Below, piece after piece: positions 44,736 through 54,637 of a stretch of DNA of 64,000 bases. This stretch comes from Polaribacter sp. Hel_I_88. Its GTDB lineage: Bacteria > Bacteroidota > Bacteroidia > Flavobacteriales > Flavobacteriaceae. Location: the NCBI RefSeq assembly GCF_000687935.1, contig NZ_JHZZ01000001.1, positions 1,922,001-1,986,000 of the forward strand, written 5' to 3'. The position numbers were made by a program, and so were the translations under genes. Below the pieces are notes generated by a model. That model did no database searches. It was given only the letters and a program-made list of their open reading frames with translations, and had not been told where the DNA came from. Position 1 is the first letter of the stretch; every line of letters starts with the position of its first letter.

Positions 44736-45767
44736 ATGCAACTGTACAATAAGTTAAGCGCCATTGAACGCGCAGAATTAATTGATAAAGCTGGTAAAGA
44801 CAGACTTACCATTTCTTTTTATCAATATCACAAAATAGAAAATCCACAATTATTTAGAAATAAGTTGTTCCTAGAATGGAATCCTTTAGATGTTTTGGGT
44901 AGAATTTACGTTTCTTACGAAGGGATTAATGCTCAACTTTCTGTACCCTCAGAAAATTTTTATGCGCTAAAAGAACAACTAGATGCTATTTCCTTTTTAA
45001 AAGATATTCGTTTGAATGTTGCTATAGAGCAAGACAATAAATCGTTTTTAAAACTAAAAGTAAAAGTAAGAGACAAAATTGTTGCAGATGGTTTAAATGA
45101 TGAAACGTTTGATGTTACCAACAAAGGTGTGCATCTAAACGCAAAAGAATTCAATGAAATGTTAGCAAATCCTGATACTGTTTGTGTAGATATGCGAAAC
45201 CATTATGAAAGTGAAATCGGGCATTTTGATGGAGCTGTAACTCCAGATGTTGATACCTTTCGTGATTCTTTAGATATTATAGAGGCTGATTTAAAAGACA
45301 ACAAAGAAGACAAAAATTTGTTGATGTATTGTACAGGTGGAATTCGATGCGAAAAAGCTTCTGCTTACTATAAACATAAAGGTTTTAAAAACGTTTTTCA
45401 ACTTGAAGGTGGTATTATAGAATACACACGTCAAGTAAATGAAGAAAATATTGAAAATAAATTTATTGGTAAAAATTTTGTGTTCGATCATAGAAGAGCA
45501 GAAAAAATTACAGAAGATGTAATTTCCAACTGTCATCAATGTGGAAAACCTTGTGATACACACACAAATTGCGCTAATGAAGGTTGTCATTTACTATTTA
45601 TACAGTGTGATGCCTGTTCAGAGAAGATGGAAAATACTTGTTCTACAACTTGCCAAGAAATAATTCAATTGCCTTATGAAACGCAAAAAGAATTAAGAAA
45701 AGGGAAACACGCTAGTAATAAAATATTCAAAAAAGGGCGTTCTAAATTGCTTAAATTTAAGAATTAA
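44736..45767 (+). CDS. trhO: tRNA uridine(34) hydroxylase (rhodanese family)
   Basis: 343 residues. TrhO (YceA) makes 5-hydroxyuridine at tRNA wobble position 34 using oxygen. The acylphosphatase-like N-terminal domain (GRIYVSYEGINAQLSVP) precedes a rhodanese domain with VDMRNHYESEIGHFDGA and the active loop LMYCTGGIRCEKAS (Cys199; also Cys205). The C-terminal tail is Cys-rich (CHQCGKPCDTHTNC, CDACSEKMENTC) and probably binds zinc. Monocistronic, followed by a terminator. Confidence 0.94.
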   Translation: MQLYNKLSAIERAELIDKAGKDRLTISFYQYHKIENPQLFRNKLFLEWNPLDVLGRIYVSYEGINAQLSVPSENFYALKEQLDAISFLKDIRLNVAIEQDNKSFLKLKVKVRDKIVADGLNDETFDVTNKGVHLNAKEFNEMLANPDTVCVDMRNHYESEIGHFDGAVTPDVDTFRDSLDIIEADLKDNKEDKNLLMYCTGGIRCEKASAYYKHKGFKNVFQLEGGIIEYTRQVNEENIENKFIGKNFVFDHRRAEKITEDVISNCHQCGKPCDTHTNCANEGCHLLFIQCDACSEKMENTCSTTCQEIIQLPYETQKELRKGKHASNKIFKKGRSKLLKFKN

Positions 45768-45783
45768 CGAGTAAAAATTAAGG

Positions 45784-45825
45784 AAAACTCACTGTTAAAA
45801 AAATGATTCAAAACAGTGAGTTTTT
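45784..45825 (+). terminator. Intrinsic terminator of trhO
   Basis: AAAACTCACTGTT and AACAGTGAGTTTT form a 13-bp stem around a 15-base loop, with T-run after it. Confidence 0.85.
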
Positions 45826-45979
45826 GTTTAACTTTAATCTTCTCTTTTAAAGTTGATATTTATTATTTCGTAGTAATGAGGCTAAATCTATAAACCTTAC
45901 AGTTGTTAAAATTGTTGAGACTTATAGTAAGTATGCTAATAAAAATCGTGATTATTTTAAACTTTTGTTTTTAATCCTG

Positions 45980-47062
45980 TTATTTAAATTCAGCAGTAAA
46001 AGCATTTAAGTGGTGTTCTAAAAATACATTCCCAGCTTTTATAATTCCTTCATTATATTTTTTAGGATCTACTGGTATTACAGTAGTTTTTGATGATGTT
46101 TTATTATCGGCTTCGTATAGTTTTCCAAAATAAGTGTCAGTTCCAATAAAATCTACATCACTTTTAGTATAACTTTGTATTACTTTTTTATCAATTACAT
46201 TTTCTATAGTAAAATCTTTTTTCAAAACGCCAGTATAAACTGACTCTGCACTTCCACCAATCTTATATTTTCCACAAACAAAAGAAATACTATTTGCTCC
46301 TGTAACATATTCTACTTTTTTTCTGAAAAATAAACTTTTATCGTTACTTTTTGCAGAAATTGCTTCATTTGCCACCAAGCTTAATTGTGTTTTAATTTTA
46401 ATGTTTGCTGCTGTTCCTTGAAACGCATATGCATCTTTCATAAAAAACACATACAAATCTACAGCTACAACTACAGCATCATCCATGTCTTTAGATAAAT
46501 TTTGTGGTGTTTTATCCAAGCCAGCAAGTTTTTCAGAAATTAATTTCCCTACTTTGGTTTTTTCTAAATAATAAAAATCAAAACCTGCAGGAGTTGCAGA
46601 AATTAAACCTGGTTTGTCTGGTGGCGTTACTATAATTGGTCCACTAGCTTTGGTCCAACCTTCATACGTTTCTGTTTTGCCAGCAACATCTGCAGTAATA
46701 ATTTCAAATCCATTCGCTGTTAATTTGGTTATAAAATCATCATATAAAGTATTTGTTATTGTTTGAAAATTGTTTTCGTTAACATTTCCAAGACCTACCA
46801 TTAATTCTGCAGTTGCATCACCTCTTACGCCTTTATCTCTAAACAAACTTCCACCAGAATTCTTTTTTTGTTTTTCATTATATAATTGAAAGTTTACCGA
46901 AAAATTAGAGATGTAAATTTTTTTTGATTTCTTTTTTAATTTGTTTAACCCAAAAGTTTCTTCTTTAGGTTTAAAATCGCCAAGTTCTTGACTAACTATT
47001 GCTGTATTTGAAATTAATAAATACAAAAACAAGGCAATTTTTAGATATAGTATTTTTTTCAT
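45980..47062 (-). CDS. Secreted protein of unknown function
   Basis: 360 residues with a signal peptide (MKKILYLKIALFLYLLISNTAIVSQ). The mature part is mixed alpha/beta, with KKIYISNFSVNFQLYNEKQKK near the start, a Gly/Pro-rich middle (SGPIIVTPPDKPGLISATPAGFDF) and a C-terminal ITKxGNVFLEHHLNAF-like helix. No cysteine pattern, lipobox or sorting domain is visible. It follows the LytTR gene by 120 bp on the same strand and could be part of that group. I do not recognise the family. Confidence 0.75.
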   Translation of the reverse strand: MKKILYLKIALFLYLLISNTAIVSQELGDFKPKEETFGLNKLKKKSKKIYISNFSVNFQLYNEKQKKNSGGSLFRDKGVRGDATAELMVGLGNVNENNFQTITNTLYDDFITKLTANGFEIITADVAGKTETYEGWTKASGPIIVTPPDKPGLISATPAGFDFYYLEKTKVGKLISEKLAGLDKTPQNLSKDMDDAVVVAVDLYVFFMKDAYAFQGTAANIKIKTQLSLVANEAISAKSNDKSLFFRKKVEYVTGANSISFVCGKYKIGGSAESVYTGVLKKDFTIENVIDKKVIQSYTKSDVDFIGTDTYFGKLYEADNKTSSKTTVIPVDPKKYNEGIIKAGNVFLEHHLNAFTAEFK

Positions 47063-47182
47063 TTGTAAAATAATTTAAAATTATAATACAATATTATCAA
47101 GTTTGATAATTAAATGAAATACGTCATTTGACGTATATTTTATTTAATGAAATCTCTAATTAATTATAAATAATGGATTGGT

Positions 47183-47947
47183 TTAATTTTCCAACCATTT
47201 CCTGAAATCAGCAGTTGTAGAAGAACTCGTCATTACTTTTTCTTTGTAATTTTTGATAGAAATCAATAATCTGTTTTTAAAATGACTTTCTATTTTTTCT
47301 ATAAAATCGATGTTCACGATTTCACTTCTATTAATTTTAAAGAATTTCTTTGGATTGAGTTGCTCGTAAATACTGCCTAAATTTTGAGAAATTGTATGTC
47401 GTTTTCCAAGATTATCGATCACCAAACAAAAATCTCCAGAGGCAGAAATTAACCCAATATCTGTTGCATTTAATAGTTGAATTCCGGAATTTTTTTTAAT
47501 GACAAATCGTTTTTTATAGGTGGTGTATTCGTTTTGTAAAGCCGTTTTTAAAGCATCAATTGTAGTAGTATTTAACGGATTGTAATCACCTTTATTAAAT
47601 AAAGATTGATATTTATAAATTGCTTTATCAAAATCGTCTTGAGAATAAGGTTTTAAGATATAGGCAATTCCATTGGTGTTAAATGCTTGAAATAAAAATT
47701 CATCATGAGCAGAGCAAAAAATAATAGGAGTGTCAGTTTTTATCTTGTTGAATAAATCAAAAGAAATACCATCTAATAACTGAATGTCAGAAAGAATAAA
47801 ATCAAAAGAATCTTCTTGCAATAATTTTTCTCCATCAGCAATACTTCTTCCCCAAGAATGAGAAATTTTTATATCGTAAAAAGTATCTAAACATTTTATG
47901 AGTTTTTGATATGCAGGTATTTCGTCTTCTAAAATTAAAATATTCAT
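47183..47947 (-). CDS. LytTR-family response regulator
   Basis: 254 residues. Receiver domain with acidic pair Glu7/Asp8, phosphoacceptor Asp54 (FILSDIQLLDG) and a YILKPYSQDDF lysine; LytTR DNA-binding domain (about 145-250) with KFFKINRSEIVNIDFIEKIE. It forms a two-component pair with the LytS-type kinase 36 bp upstream. The short gap between them holds a 9-bp-arm palindrome. Confidence 0.94.
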   Translation of the reverse strand: MNILILEDEIPAYQKLIKCLDTFYDIKISHSWGRSIADGEKLLQEDSFDFILSDIQLLDGISFDLFNKIKTDTPIIFCSAHDEFLFQAFNTNGIAYILKPYSQDDFDKAIYKYQSLFNKGDYNPLNTTTIDALKTALQNEYTTYKKRFVIKKNSGIQLLNATDIGLISASGDFCLVIDNLGKRHTISQNLGSIYEQLNPKKFFKINRSEIVNIDFIEKIESHFKNRLLISIKNYKEKVMTSSSTTADFRKWLEN

Positions 47948-47963
47948 TTTATTTTTCTTTTTG

Positions 47964-47983
47964 CAAGGGGTTGAAACCCCTTG
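47964..47983. repeat. Small palindrome between kinase and regulator
   Basis: CAAGGGGTT and AACCCCTTG pair around GA, filling the gap between the two genes. It could tune the ratio of the two products or be another of the dispersed intergenic hairpins. Confidence 0.65.
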
Positions 47984-48991
47984 TTAGCCTTGTAATTTTA
48001 TGATTGGAATAAAAACTTCAAATTTTTTGTCCATATTGTGCACTTGAATTTTTTCATTTGATAACAATTTGTAACGAGCTCTCAAATTGTTTAAACCAGT
48101 TCCAAAAGATTCTTCTTTAGATTGTAAAGTAGCTTTTGAGTTTGTAATAATTAACCAACCTTCATTGATTAAAATAGAAGTTTTTATGATGTTCTTTCCA
48201 TCAGATTTATTGTGTTTTACCACATTTTCTAACAAACTTTGCAAAGCACCTGTGGGTATAAATTTATCAACCAAAGAAATATTTTTTTCGATAACAAATT
48301 CATAATCATTACCAAATCTGGTTTTTATCAAAAAAATATAATTTTCAGCGAATTCAATTTCGCTGGCAAGTTCCATAACTTCTGCGTCTTTTGTTTTGAT
48401 TAAATACCTATAAATTAAAGACAATTTATTAATATATTCTTTTGCTTTTGTGGGATTGCTGTCAATTAAACTATCTAATGTATTTAAATTATTGAATAAA
48501 AAATGAGGATTTATTTGAGAACGTAATAATTTAAGTTCGTTCTCTTTTTGCTGTTTTTGAGTTTCTAACAATTCTTGCTGCCCTTCATAAAATTTTTTGA
48601 TTAATAGAATTCCAAGTGGAAGTCCAATCATATCAACAGCATTGTACAAGCCATCATTTAAGTAAGAAAGTGTGTTTTTAATACTGCTTAAATTGCCTCC
48701 TGCACTATATCTACCAATTACATTATCTAAAGTTCCAACTAAAGTTAAGAGCAATAAACTAGCTATAAAGAATAAAAAGTAGTTTTTTCTTTTTACTAAA
48801 AAAGCGGGCACAATTTTTTGAATAAAGATTAAAATAACAATAATTGACAAAATTGTACTTGCAGGAAAATCGATTATATATTCGATTAATTTATTATTTT
48901 CTCTATAGTAATCAAAACATCCTAAAATAATAGTAGTTCCAAAAACAATGGCAAGAATTATCCAATCAGATTTATTTAATTTCGTATTCAT
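47984..48991 (-). CDS. LytS/YpdA-type sensor histidine kinase
   Basis: 335 residues. About four membrane helices lie in the first 135 residues, then a coiled coil (EGQQELLETQKQQKENELKLLRSQ) and the His_kinase domain with INPHFLFNNLNTLDSL; His163 is the phosphoacceptor. The ATPase part is short, with NVVKHNKSDGK and GTGLNNLRARY. The stimulus is unknown, and the LytTR regulator follows at once. Confidence 0.93.
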   Translation of the reverse strand: MNTKLNKSDWIILAIVFGTTIILGCFDYYRENNKLIEYIIDFPASTILSIIVILIFIQKIVPAFLVKRKNYFLFFIASLLLLTLVGTLDNVIGRYSAGGNLSSIKNTLSYLNDGLYNAVDMIGLPLGILLIKKFYEGQQELLETQKQQKENELKLLRSQINPHFLFNNLNTLDSLIDSNPTKAKEYINKLSLIYRYLIKTKDAEVMELASEIEFAENYIFLIKTRFGNDYEFVIEKNISLVDKFIPTGALQSLLENVVKHNKSDGKNIIKTSILINEGWLIITNSKATLQSKEESFGTGLNNLRARYKLLSNEKIQVHNMDKKFEVFIPIIKLQG

Positions 48992-49096
48992 AATTTGATT
49001 TTTTAATCAGTAGTCATAAATAAACCTGTTAAGATTACATAAAACATTTTTACAAACTTAAAGATTATTTATTTTCCATTTTTTAACACCCAACTC

Positions 49097-51469
49097 CTAA
49101 CTATCATCATTTATTCTATCTTGTTCATCTCTATTTGTATTTCTGTTAGATTTTTTCTTTCCAAATCGATCTCCAAAACTATACGTTAAACGAAACTGAA
49201 TGTTTTGTCTAGAACCATTACTTTCAACTGCAGCAGCTCCATTTCCATAATCAATAGTACCTACAAAACCTCTGTTTAGCATTTTGTTAAAACCAAGATT
49301 AGCTTTTAATGTATCATCCAAAAAAGTTTTACCGAAAGAAAAATCCAGTTCTGCAAACCAATCTACTTCAATTTGATCCTCTAAAGCCCCAGTTCCATAA
49401 TTTCCACTCAATTCAAAATTAATATCCCAAGGCAATTCGTAGCTTGCTTGTAAAAACCAAATTAAGTTCCATTTGTTTAAATCGATGCCAAAAGTTGATG
49501 ATTGATAATCTGTATTTGTTACGATGATTCCTGTATAACCTTCCAAACCATCCGTAAAATCTACTGGCGCAAATAATCTAAAATTCCAATTTTCATTATT
49601 TTCTACATTTACAACTTGTTGCCTAATTTGTGCAGTTTGGTTGTCTTGTTTAATCAAATCGAAAATAGTATCATCTGTTTTACTATACCCAATTGTGAAA
49701 AATGGTTGCCCTTCATACGTTAAATTAAATTGATAATTATTGGTGTAAGAAGGTGTTAGTCTTTGGTTTCCTTGACTTGCAGAAAACGGATCTAAAAATG
49801 TTTGAAACGCATTTAAGCTACTGTATGAGGGTCTTTGAATTCTATAACTATAAGATAAACTTGCGCCTAAAACATCTGTCATTTTTCTGCTGATAGACGC
49901 ACTTGGGAATACTTTCTGAATTGGTCTTTTTAAAATTTCAGTTTTTAAACTTCCATTTTCCATAAATATGGATGTTCCATCTGTGTTGCTATCTTCATAA
50001 CGCAAACCTCCAGAAAAAGACCATTTCCCAGCAGTTGCATTCAGTTTCGAATAAAGTGCAAAAATGGTTTCGTCTATTAAAAACTGACTGCTTTCTTCTT
50101 CTAATACATTAAAACTCCCATTTTCATCGATTAAAGACTGTAAATCGTTGTTGGTAGCAACATCTGCAAAACGTGAACCAGCGCTTACTTTAAAGTTGTC
50201 GGAAATTGTTTTTGTATAATCTAAACTATACGTTTTTATTTTATACGTTCCATCTTGAATGTATTTTCTGTCAGTAAAAGGAATTGTACTTCCAGCAACA
50301 TCATACAATGTGTTGGTGTTGTCGCTTACAAAATCGATATAATTAAAATCGATTAATAAACGATCAGTTTCAGATTTGTATTCGTAATAAGGATTGATGC
50401 TATAGTTGTTTCTTTTTCTATCAAAACTATTTTCAGAAAATAATGTGTTTATTGTGTTTTCATCAGAAATAATGGTTTTACTACTAGCAATTCTTGTGGA
50501 GTTTCTAGTGTTTAAACTTGCACCAATTCCGATTGAATTTTTATCATTTAAATAATAATCCATACTACCACTAATTCTAAAATTATCAGGATCATAAGGT
50601 TCTTTGGTAACTTGGTCATAAGTTTCGTTACCAACAGTTCTTACTAAAAATAAATCTTCTCTAAAAGTAGGTTGAGAATAGCCAATACTTGTTTGCCAAT
50701 TCAATTTATTCTTATAACTAGCGATTGAAAATCCTGAGCCCCATTCAAATCCTTGATCTTCTCCAACCCAAGTATTTGCACTTCCATGCGTGCCTAATTT
50801 TACGTTTTTCTTTAAGATTATGTTGATGATTGCTCCAGAACCAGAAGCCTCATATTCTGCTCCAGGTTGTTCTACAACTTCAATTTTCGCAATATTATCT
50901 GCTGGGAAATCTCTTAAAAGTGTATCCACATCCATATATTCTGTAGTTTTTCCGTTGATAAGAATTCGAACACCTCTATTTCCTGCAATTGAAATTCCGT
51001 TGTTTGTAACCAAAACTCCAGGAACTTTTCGCATCACATCTTGTAGATTTGTGTTGATCATTTCTGAATTTTCTAAATCTACAATTAGCTTTTCTGCAGT
51101 TTGCCTAATAATTGGACGTTTGCTTTTTACAACAATCTCGTTTAACGTTTGACTTTCTTCTTTTAGAGTGATGTTAAACGTTTTGTTTTCATCTAAAGTA
51201 AATTCATCGATATTTTGAGTTTTAAAACCCAACATCGAAAACTGTATTTTGTAGTTTCCTGATGATAAATTATCAAAATTAAATGCTCCTTTATCATTAG
51301 AAACAGTTCCTTTTGGAGTTGGTTCTTCACTAATTTTATACAAAATAATATTTGTAAAAGGAAGTGGGCTATTTTGTTCATCAACAATTTTACCTGAAAT
51401 AGTATGTTGAGAAAAGGTTGTTGAAATTCCGAAGAAAAAAATAAAAACACTCGTTGTAAAAAGTTTCAT
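49097..51469 (-). CDS. TonB-dependent outer-membrane receptor
   Basis: 790 residues: signal peptide (ending STTFS-Q21), CarboxypepD_reg-like domain (TISGKIVDEQNSPLPFTNIILYK), plug domain (about 120-215, with VLINGKTTEYMDVDTLLRDFPADNIAKIEVVEQPG) and an outer-membrane beta-barrel of the 'family 14' type ending RQNIQFRLTYSFGDRFGKK. A basic, polar tail follows. No SusD partner is present, so a peptide, siderophore or vitamin ligand is more likely than a glycan. The kinase-regulator pair follows 105 bp downstream on the same strand and may share its transcript. A CATCAACAT/ATGTTGATG hairpin lies in the leader (51496-51518). Confidence 0.92.
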   Translation of the reverse strand: MKLFTTSVFIFFFGISTTFSQHTISGKIVDEQNSPLPFTNIILYKISEEPTPKGTVSNDKGAFNFDNLSSGNYKIQFSMLGFKTQNIDEFTLDENKTFNITLKEESQTLNEIVVKSKRPIIRQTAEKLIVDLENSEMINTNLQDVMRKVPGVLVTNNGISIAGNRGVRILINGKTTEYMDVDTLLRDFPADNIAKIEVVEQPGAEYEASGSGAIINIILKKNVKLGTHGSANTWVGEDQGFEWGSGFSIASYKNKLNWQTSIGYSQPTFREDLFLVRTVGNETYDQVTKEPYDPDNFRISGSMDYYLNDKNSIGIGASLNTRNSTRIASSKTIISDENTINTLFSENSFDRKRNNYSINPYYEYKSETDRLLIDFNYIDFVSDNTNTLYDVAGSTIPFTDRKYIQDGTYKIKTYSLDYTKTISDNFKVSAGSRFADVATNNDLQSLIDENGSFNVLEEESSQFLIDETIFALYSKLNATAGKWSFSGGLRYEDSNTDGTSIFMENGSLKTEILKRPIQKVFPSASISRKMTDVLGASLSYSYRIQRPSYSSLNAFQTFLDPFSASQGNQRLTPSYTNNYQFNLTYEGQPFFTIGYSKTDDTIFDLIKQDNQTAQIRQQVVNVENNENWNFRLFAPVDFTDGLEGYTGIIVTNTDYQSSTFGIDLNKWNLIWFLQASYELPWDINFELSGNYGTGALEDQIEVDWFAELDFSFGKTFLDDTLKANLGFNKMLNRGFVGTIDYGNGAAAVESNGSRQNIQFRLTYSFGDRFGKKKSNRNTNRDEQDRINDDS

Positions 51470-51778
51470 TTGGTTGATTTTAAAAAAAAATTACTCATCA
51501 ACATTTTTTATGTTGATGTTTCATTTGAAATTGTCATTCCATTTAAGGGATCTCAATTAACACTGTAAAAGTGCCAATTTTGTTACAAAAGAAATATCAA
51601 AATCTGATGAAGTGGGTTAAATTTCGGTTCAATCAGAATTTCTTTTCCATAAAAGTTAAGACGCCTAAAATCAACAAAAGGTTTCCTGCAAAAAAAAATG
51701 CTTCGAAAAATTCGAAGCATTTTAGAGTGTTTTAAGTAAAGTTTATGGCAATAGAGCATAAAAAAATGTCTATGATGC
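51470..51778. other. Intergenic region, no gene
   Basis: This 309-bp gap holds the receptor's leader hairpin (51496-51518), a partial TGTCATTCCATTTAAGGGATCTC repeat-like stretch and the YugP terminator. No open frame is worth calling. Confidence 0.65.
51696..51723. terminator. Intrinsic terminator after the YugP-like gene
   Basis: AAATGCTTCGAA and TTCGAAGCATTT pair around AAA; on the minus strand the T-rich 3' arm continues as a long T-run (eight or more). Confidence 0.85.
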
Positions 51779-52477
51779 TTAATCTCTTCCTCCTAAAATT
51801 TGTAACCCCCAATATAAAAGCATTGCTAAAGAACCTAAAGCTGCTACTAAATACGTTCTTGCTGCCCATTTTAAGGCATCTGTAGAACCAGCAAGTTCTT
51901 CTTGAGAAACCATATTTTTATTTTTTAGCCAAGCTAAAGCTCTGTTACTTGCATCATATTCTACAGGTAAAGTTATAAAGCTGAAAAGCGTTGCAAAACC
52001 CATAAAAACTAAACCTGTTACAGCAATGTAAAATCCAATTCCTGTAGCACCAGAAGCTGCACCTAAAATGATTCCTCCAATTACTAACCATTGAGAAAAT
52101 TTTGATGTAACACTCACAACAGGCACTAATTTAGAACGCATTGTTAACCAATCGTAAGCAGTTGCATGTTGTACAGCATGCCCAACCTCATGAGCAGCAA
52201 CAGCAGCTGCAGCTGCATTTCTTTGGTTATAAACAGCTTCACTTAAATTCACGGTTTTATCTTGTGGATTGTAATGATCTGTTAATCTACCAGGAGTCGA
52301 TATTACTTTTACATCAAAAATACCATTATCAGCAAGCATTTTTGTGGCAATTTCTGCTCCACTCATGCCATTTCTTAATTGTACTTGAGAGTATTGTTTA
52401 AATTTTTTCTTTAGTTGATTACTCACTAACCAGCTAATTAAGGAAATTGCACCTATTAATATATAGAATCCTATCAT
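51779..52477 (-). CDS. YugP-family zinc metallopeptidase (membrane)
   Basis: 232 residues. An N-terminal membrane helix is followed by the zinc motif AAHEVGHAVQHATAYDWL (HExxH) and further hydrophobic helices (about 125-165 and 205-228). The family (DUF/Pfam 'putative neutral zinc metallopeptidase') has no well-established substrate. The LTDHYNPQDKTVNLSEAVY stretch before the motif is typical. It is monocistronic and divergent from the asparaginase gene. Confidence 0.92.
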   Translation of the reverse strand: MIGFYILIGAISLISWLVSNQLKKKFKQYSQVQLRNGMSGAEIATKMLADNGIFDVKVISTPGRLTDHYNPQDKTVNLSEAVYNQRNAAAAAVAAHEVGHAVQHATAYDWLTMRSKLVPVVSVTSKFSQWLVIGGIILGAASGATGIGFYIAVTGLVFMGFATLFSFITLPVEYDASNRALAWLKNKNMVSQEELAGSTDALKWAARTYLVAALGSLAMLLYWGLQILGGRD

Positions 52478-52625
52478 AATTTATTGTCTTTTAAAAATTG
52501 TATATCATATTTGTTTGATAAATTTACAACATAAAGTATTCCAATTTATTTTTTGCTGATAAATATTGATTATTGGCATACATAAATAGTAGGAATTTAA
52601 TAATTATTTAAGAATAAATGCCATA

Positions 52626-53672
52626 ATGTCAAGAAAACCTAACATTTTAATTGTGTACACAGGAGGTACAATAGGAATGATTAAAGACTATAAAACAAAC
52701 GCTTTAAAAGCTTTCGACTTTAATCAAATAACCAAAAATATTCCTGAGTTAGAACAGTTAAATTGTACCATTAAAACAATTTCTTTTGAGGAACCAATTG
52801 ATTCATCAAACATGAATACTTCTTTTTACGTGGAAATTGCAGAGACAATAGAAAGTAATTATGAAGAGTTTGATGGTTTTGTAGTGTTAACAGGTTCAGA
52901 TACCATGTCATTTATTTCATCAGCCATTAGTTTTATGTTCGAAAACTTACAGAAGCCAATTATTTTTACAGGTTCTCAATTACCAATAGGAGATTTAAGA
53001 ACCGATGCAAAAGAAAATTTAATTACATCTATAGAAATTGCTTGTGCAAGAAAAGATGATAAACCTATTGTGTCAGAAGTTTGCTTGTATTTTGAATATA
53101 AATTATACAGAGCCAATAGAACCACAAAAATAAATGCAGAACAATTTGAAGCATTTACATCTATGAATTATCCGCCTTTGGCAGAAAGTGGTGTACATCT
53201 TAATTTTAACAAACATTATATGTACCATCCAAAAAGTGCAGAAAAACAATTAGTAATTAGAAAAAAGTTAGTGAATGATATTGCTATTCTGAAACTATTT
53301 CCAGGAATTACAAAAGAAGTTGTAGAAAGTATTTTAAACATCAAAAACTTAAAAGGGATTATACTAGAAAGTTATGGTGCTGGAAATGCGCCGAACACAA
53401 CTTGGTTTTTAGAATTACTTAAAAAGGCAATTTTAAATAATATTAGAATTGTAAATGTTACACAATGTAAAGGAGGTGCAGTTGCTCAAGGGCATTATGA
53501 AACCAGTATTGGCTTAAAACAAATAGGAGTAATTAGCGGAAATGATATTACTACAGAATCTGCTGTTGCAAAATTGATGTATTTATTGAATGAAAACTTA
53601 TCTTTAAAAGAGTTTACGTATCATTTTGAAAAATCTTTAAGAGGAGAAATTTCAGACGTTTTTAGTTCGTAA
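52626..53672 (+). CDS. ansA: Type I L-asparaginase
   Basis: 348 residues. Hydrolyses asparagine to aspartate and ammonia in the cytoplasm (no signal peptide). Catalytic threonines are in VYTGGTIGMIKD and VLTGSDTMSFISSAISFM; GAGNAPNTTWFLELL and TQCKGGAVAQGHYET are the C-terminal domain's conserved stretches. Length fits the type I enzyme. Monocistronic. Confidence 0.96.
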   Translation: MSRKPNILIVYTGGTIGMIKDYKTNALKAFDFNQITKNIPELEQLNCTIKTISFEEPIDSSNMNTSFYVEIAETIESNYEEFDGFVVLTGSDTMSFISSAISFMFENLQKPIIFTGSQLPIGDLRTDAKENLITSIEIACARKDDKPIVSEVCLYFEYKLYRANRTTKINAEQFEAFTSMNYPPLAESGVHLNFNKHYMYHPKSAEKQLVIRKKLVNDIAILKLFPGITKEVVESILNIKNLKGIILESYGAGNAPNTTWFLELLKKAILNNIRIVNVTQCKGGAVAQGHYETSIGLKQIGVISGNDITTESAVAKLMYLLNENLSLKEFTYHFEKSLRGEISDVFSS

Positions 53673-53903
53673 CTTTAGGCAGAAAGTATTCAAACACCAA
53701 AATTTTTTAAAAAAAGTGATAAAAAGAAAGAATTAGCATAAAAATATTTTTTTATGCATAACATTTTTTGTTACTTGGCAGTCTCTTAAAAATAAAAGAA
53801 AGTGGTTTTTATAAAAAATCACAAAAATTACTATTTTTTCTTTTTTTGAGATGAAAATTTATATCTTTAACCCGTTAACTATTAAAATTAATTTATAACA
53901 AAG

Positions 53904-54629
53904 ATGAAAAAAGTAGTAAATGTCTTATCTGTAACAGGATTTATGTTTTTTGGAGCTATACAATCCACTTTCGCTCAAGAAGGAGCAGCAGAAGAATCAC
54001 AAACGTTTCACCAAATTTTAAAGCAAAACTTTATTGATGGTGGCCCAGAATTTATGGGAATTGTTTTAGTAGCTTTAATCTTAGGATTAGCTATTGCCAT
54101 TGAAAGAATTATTTATTTGAACATGGCAACAACAAATACAAAAAAATTATTAGCTAATGTAGATGACGCTTTAAGTTCAGGAGGAGTAGAAGCTGCAAAA
54201 GAAGTTTGTAGAAATACAAAAGGACCAGTTGCTTCAATTTTTTATCAAGGTTTAGATAGAGTTGATGAAGGAGTTGAAGAAGCAGAAAAAGCGGTTGTTT
54301 CTTATGGAGGAGTTCAAATGGGACAATTAGAGAAAAACGTTTCTTGGATTTCTTTATTTATTGCACTAGCGCCAATGCTTGGTTTCATGGGTACTGTAAT
54401 TGGTATGATTGGAGCATTTAATGATATTGCTGTTGCAAACGATATTTCTCCAGCAGTAGTTGCAGGTGGTATTAAAGTAGCCTTATTAACAACTGTATTC
54501 GGTTTAATCGTTGCAATTATTCTTCAAATCTTTTATAATTATATCGTTGCAAAAATCGATAGTATTGTAAATAGTATGGAAGATGCTTCTATCTCATTGA
54601 TAGATTTATTAGTTAAGTATAAAAAATAA
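53904..54629 (+). CDS. exbB: ExbB/TolQ/MotA-family proton channel subunit
   Basis: 241 residues. A cleavable-looking N-terminal signal (MKKVVNVLSVTGFMFFGAIQSTFAQ) is followed by three membrane helices; the long cytoplasmic loop lies between helices 1 and 2. The channel signature LAPMLGFMGTVIGMIGAFNDIA and the last helix GGIKVALLTTVFGLIVAI are diagnostic. With ExbD it converts the proton gradient into motion of TonB. First gene of a four-gene operon with two ExbD proteins. Confidence 0.94.
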   Translation: MKKVVNVLSVTGFMFFGAIQSTFAQEGAAEESQTFHQILKQNFIDGGPEFMGIVLVALILGLAIAIERIIYLNMATTNTKKLLANVDDALSSGGVEAAKEVCRNTKGPVASIFYQGLDRVDEGVEEAEKAVVSYGGVQMGQLEKNVSWISLFIALAPMLGFMGTVIGMIGAFNDIAVANDISPAVVAGGIKVALLTTVFGLIVAIILQIFYNYIVAKIDSIVNSMEDASISLIDLLVKYKK

Positions 54630-54637
54630 TATTCAAT

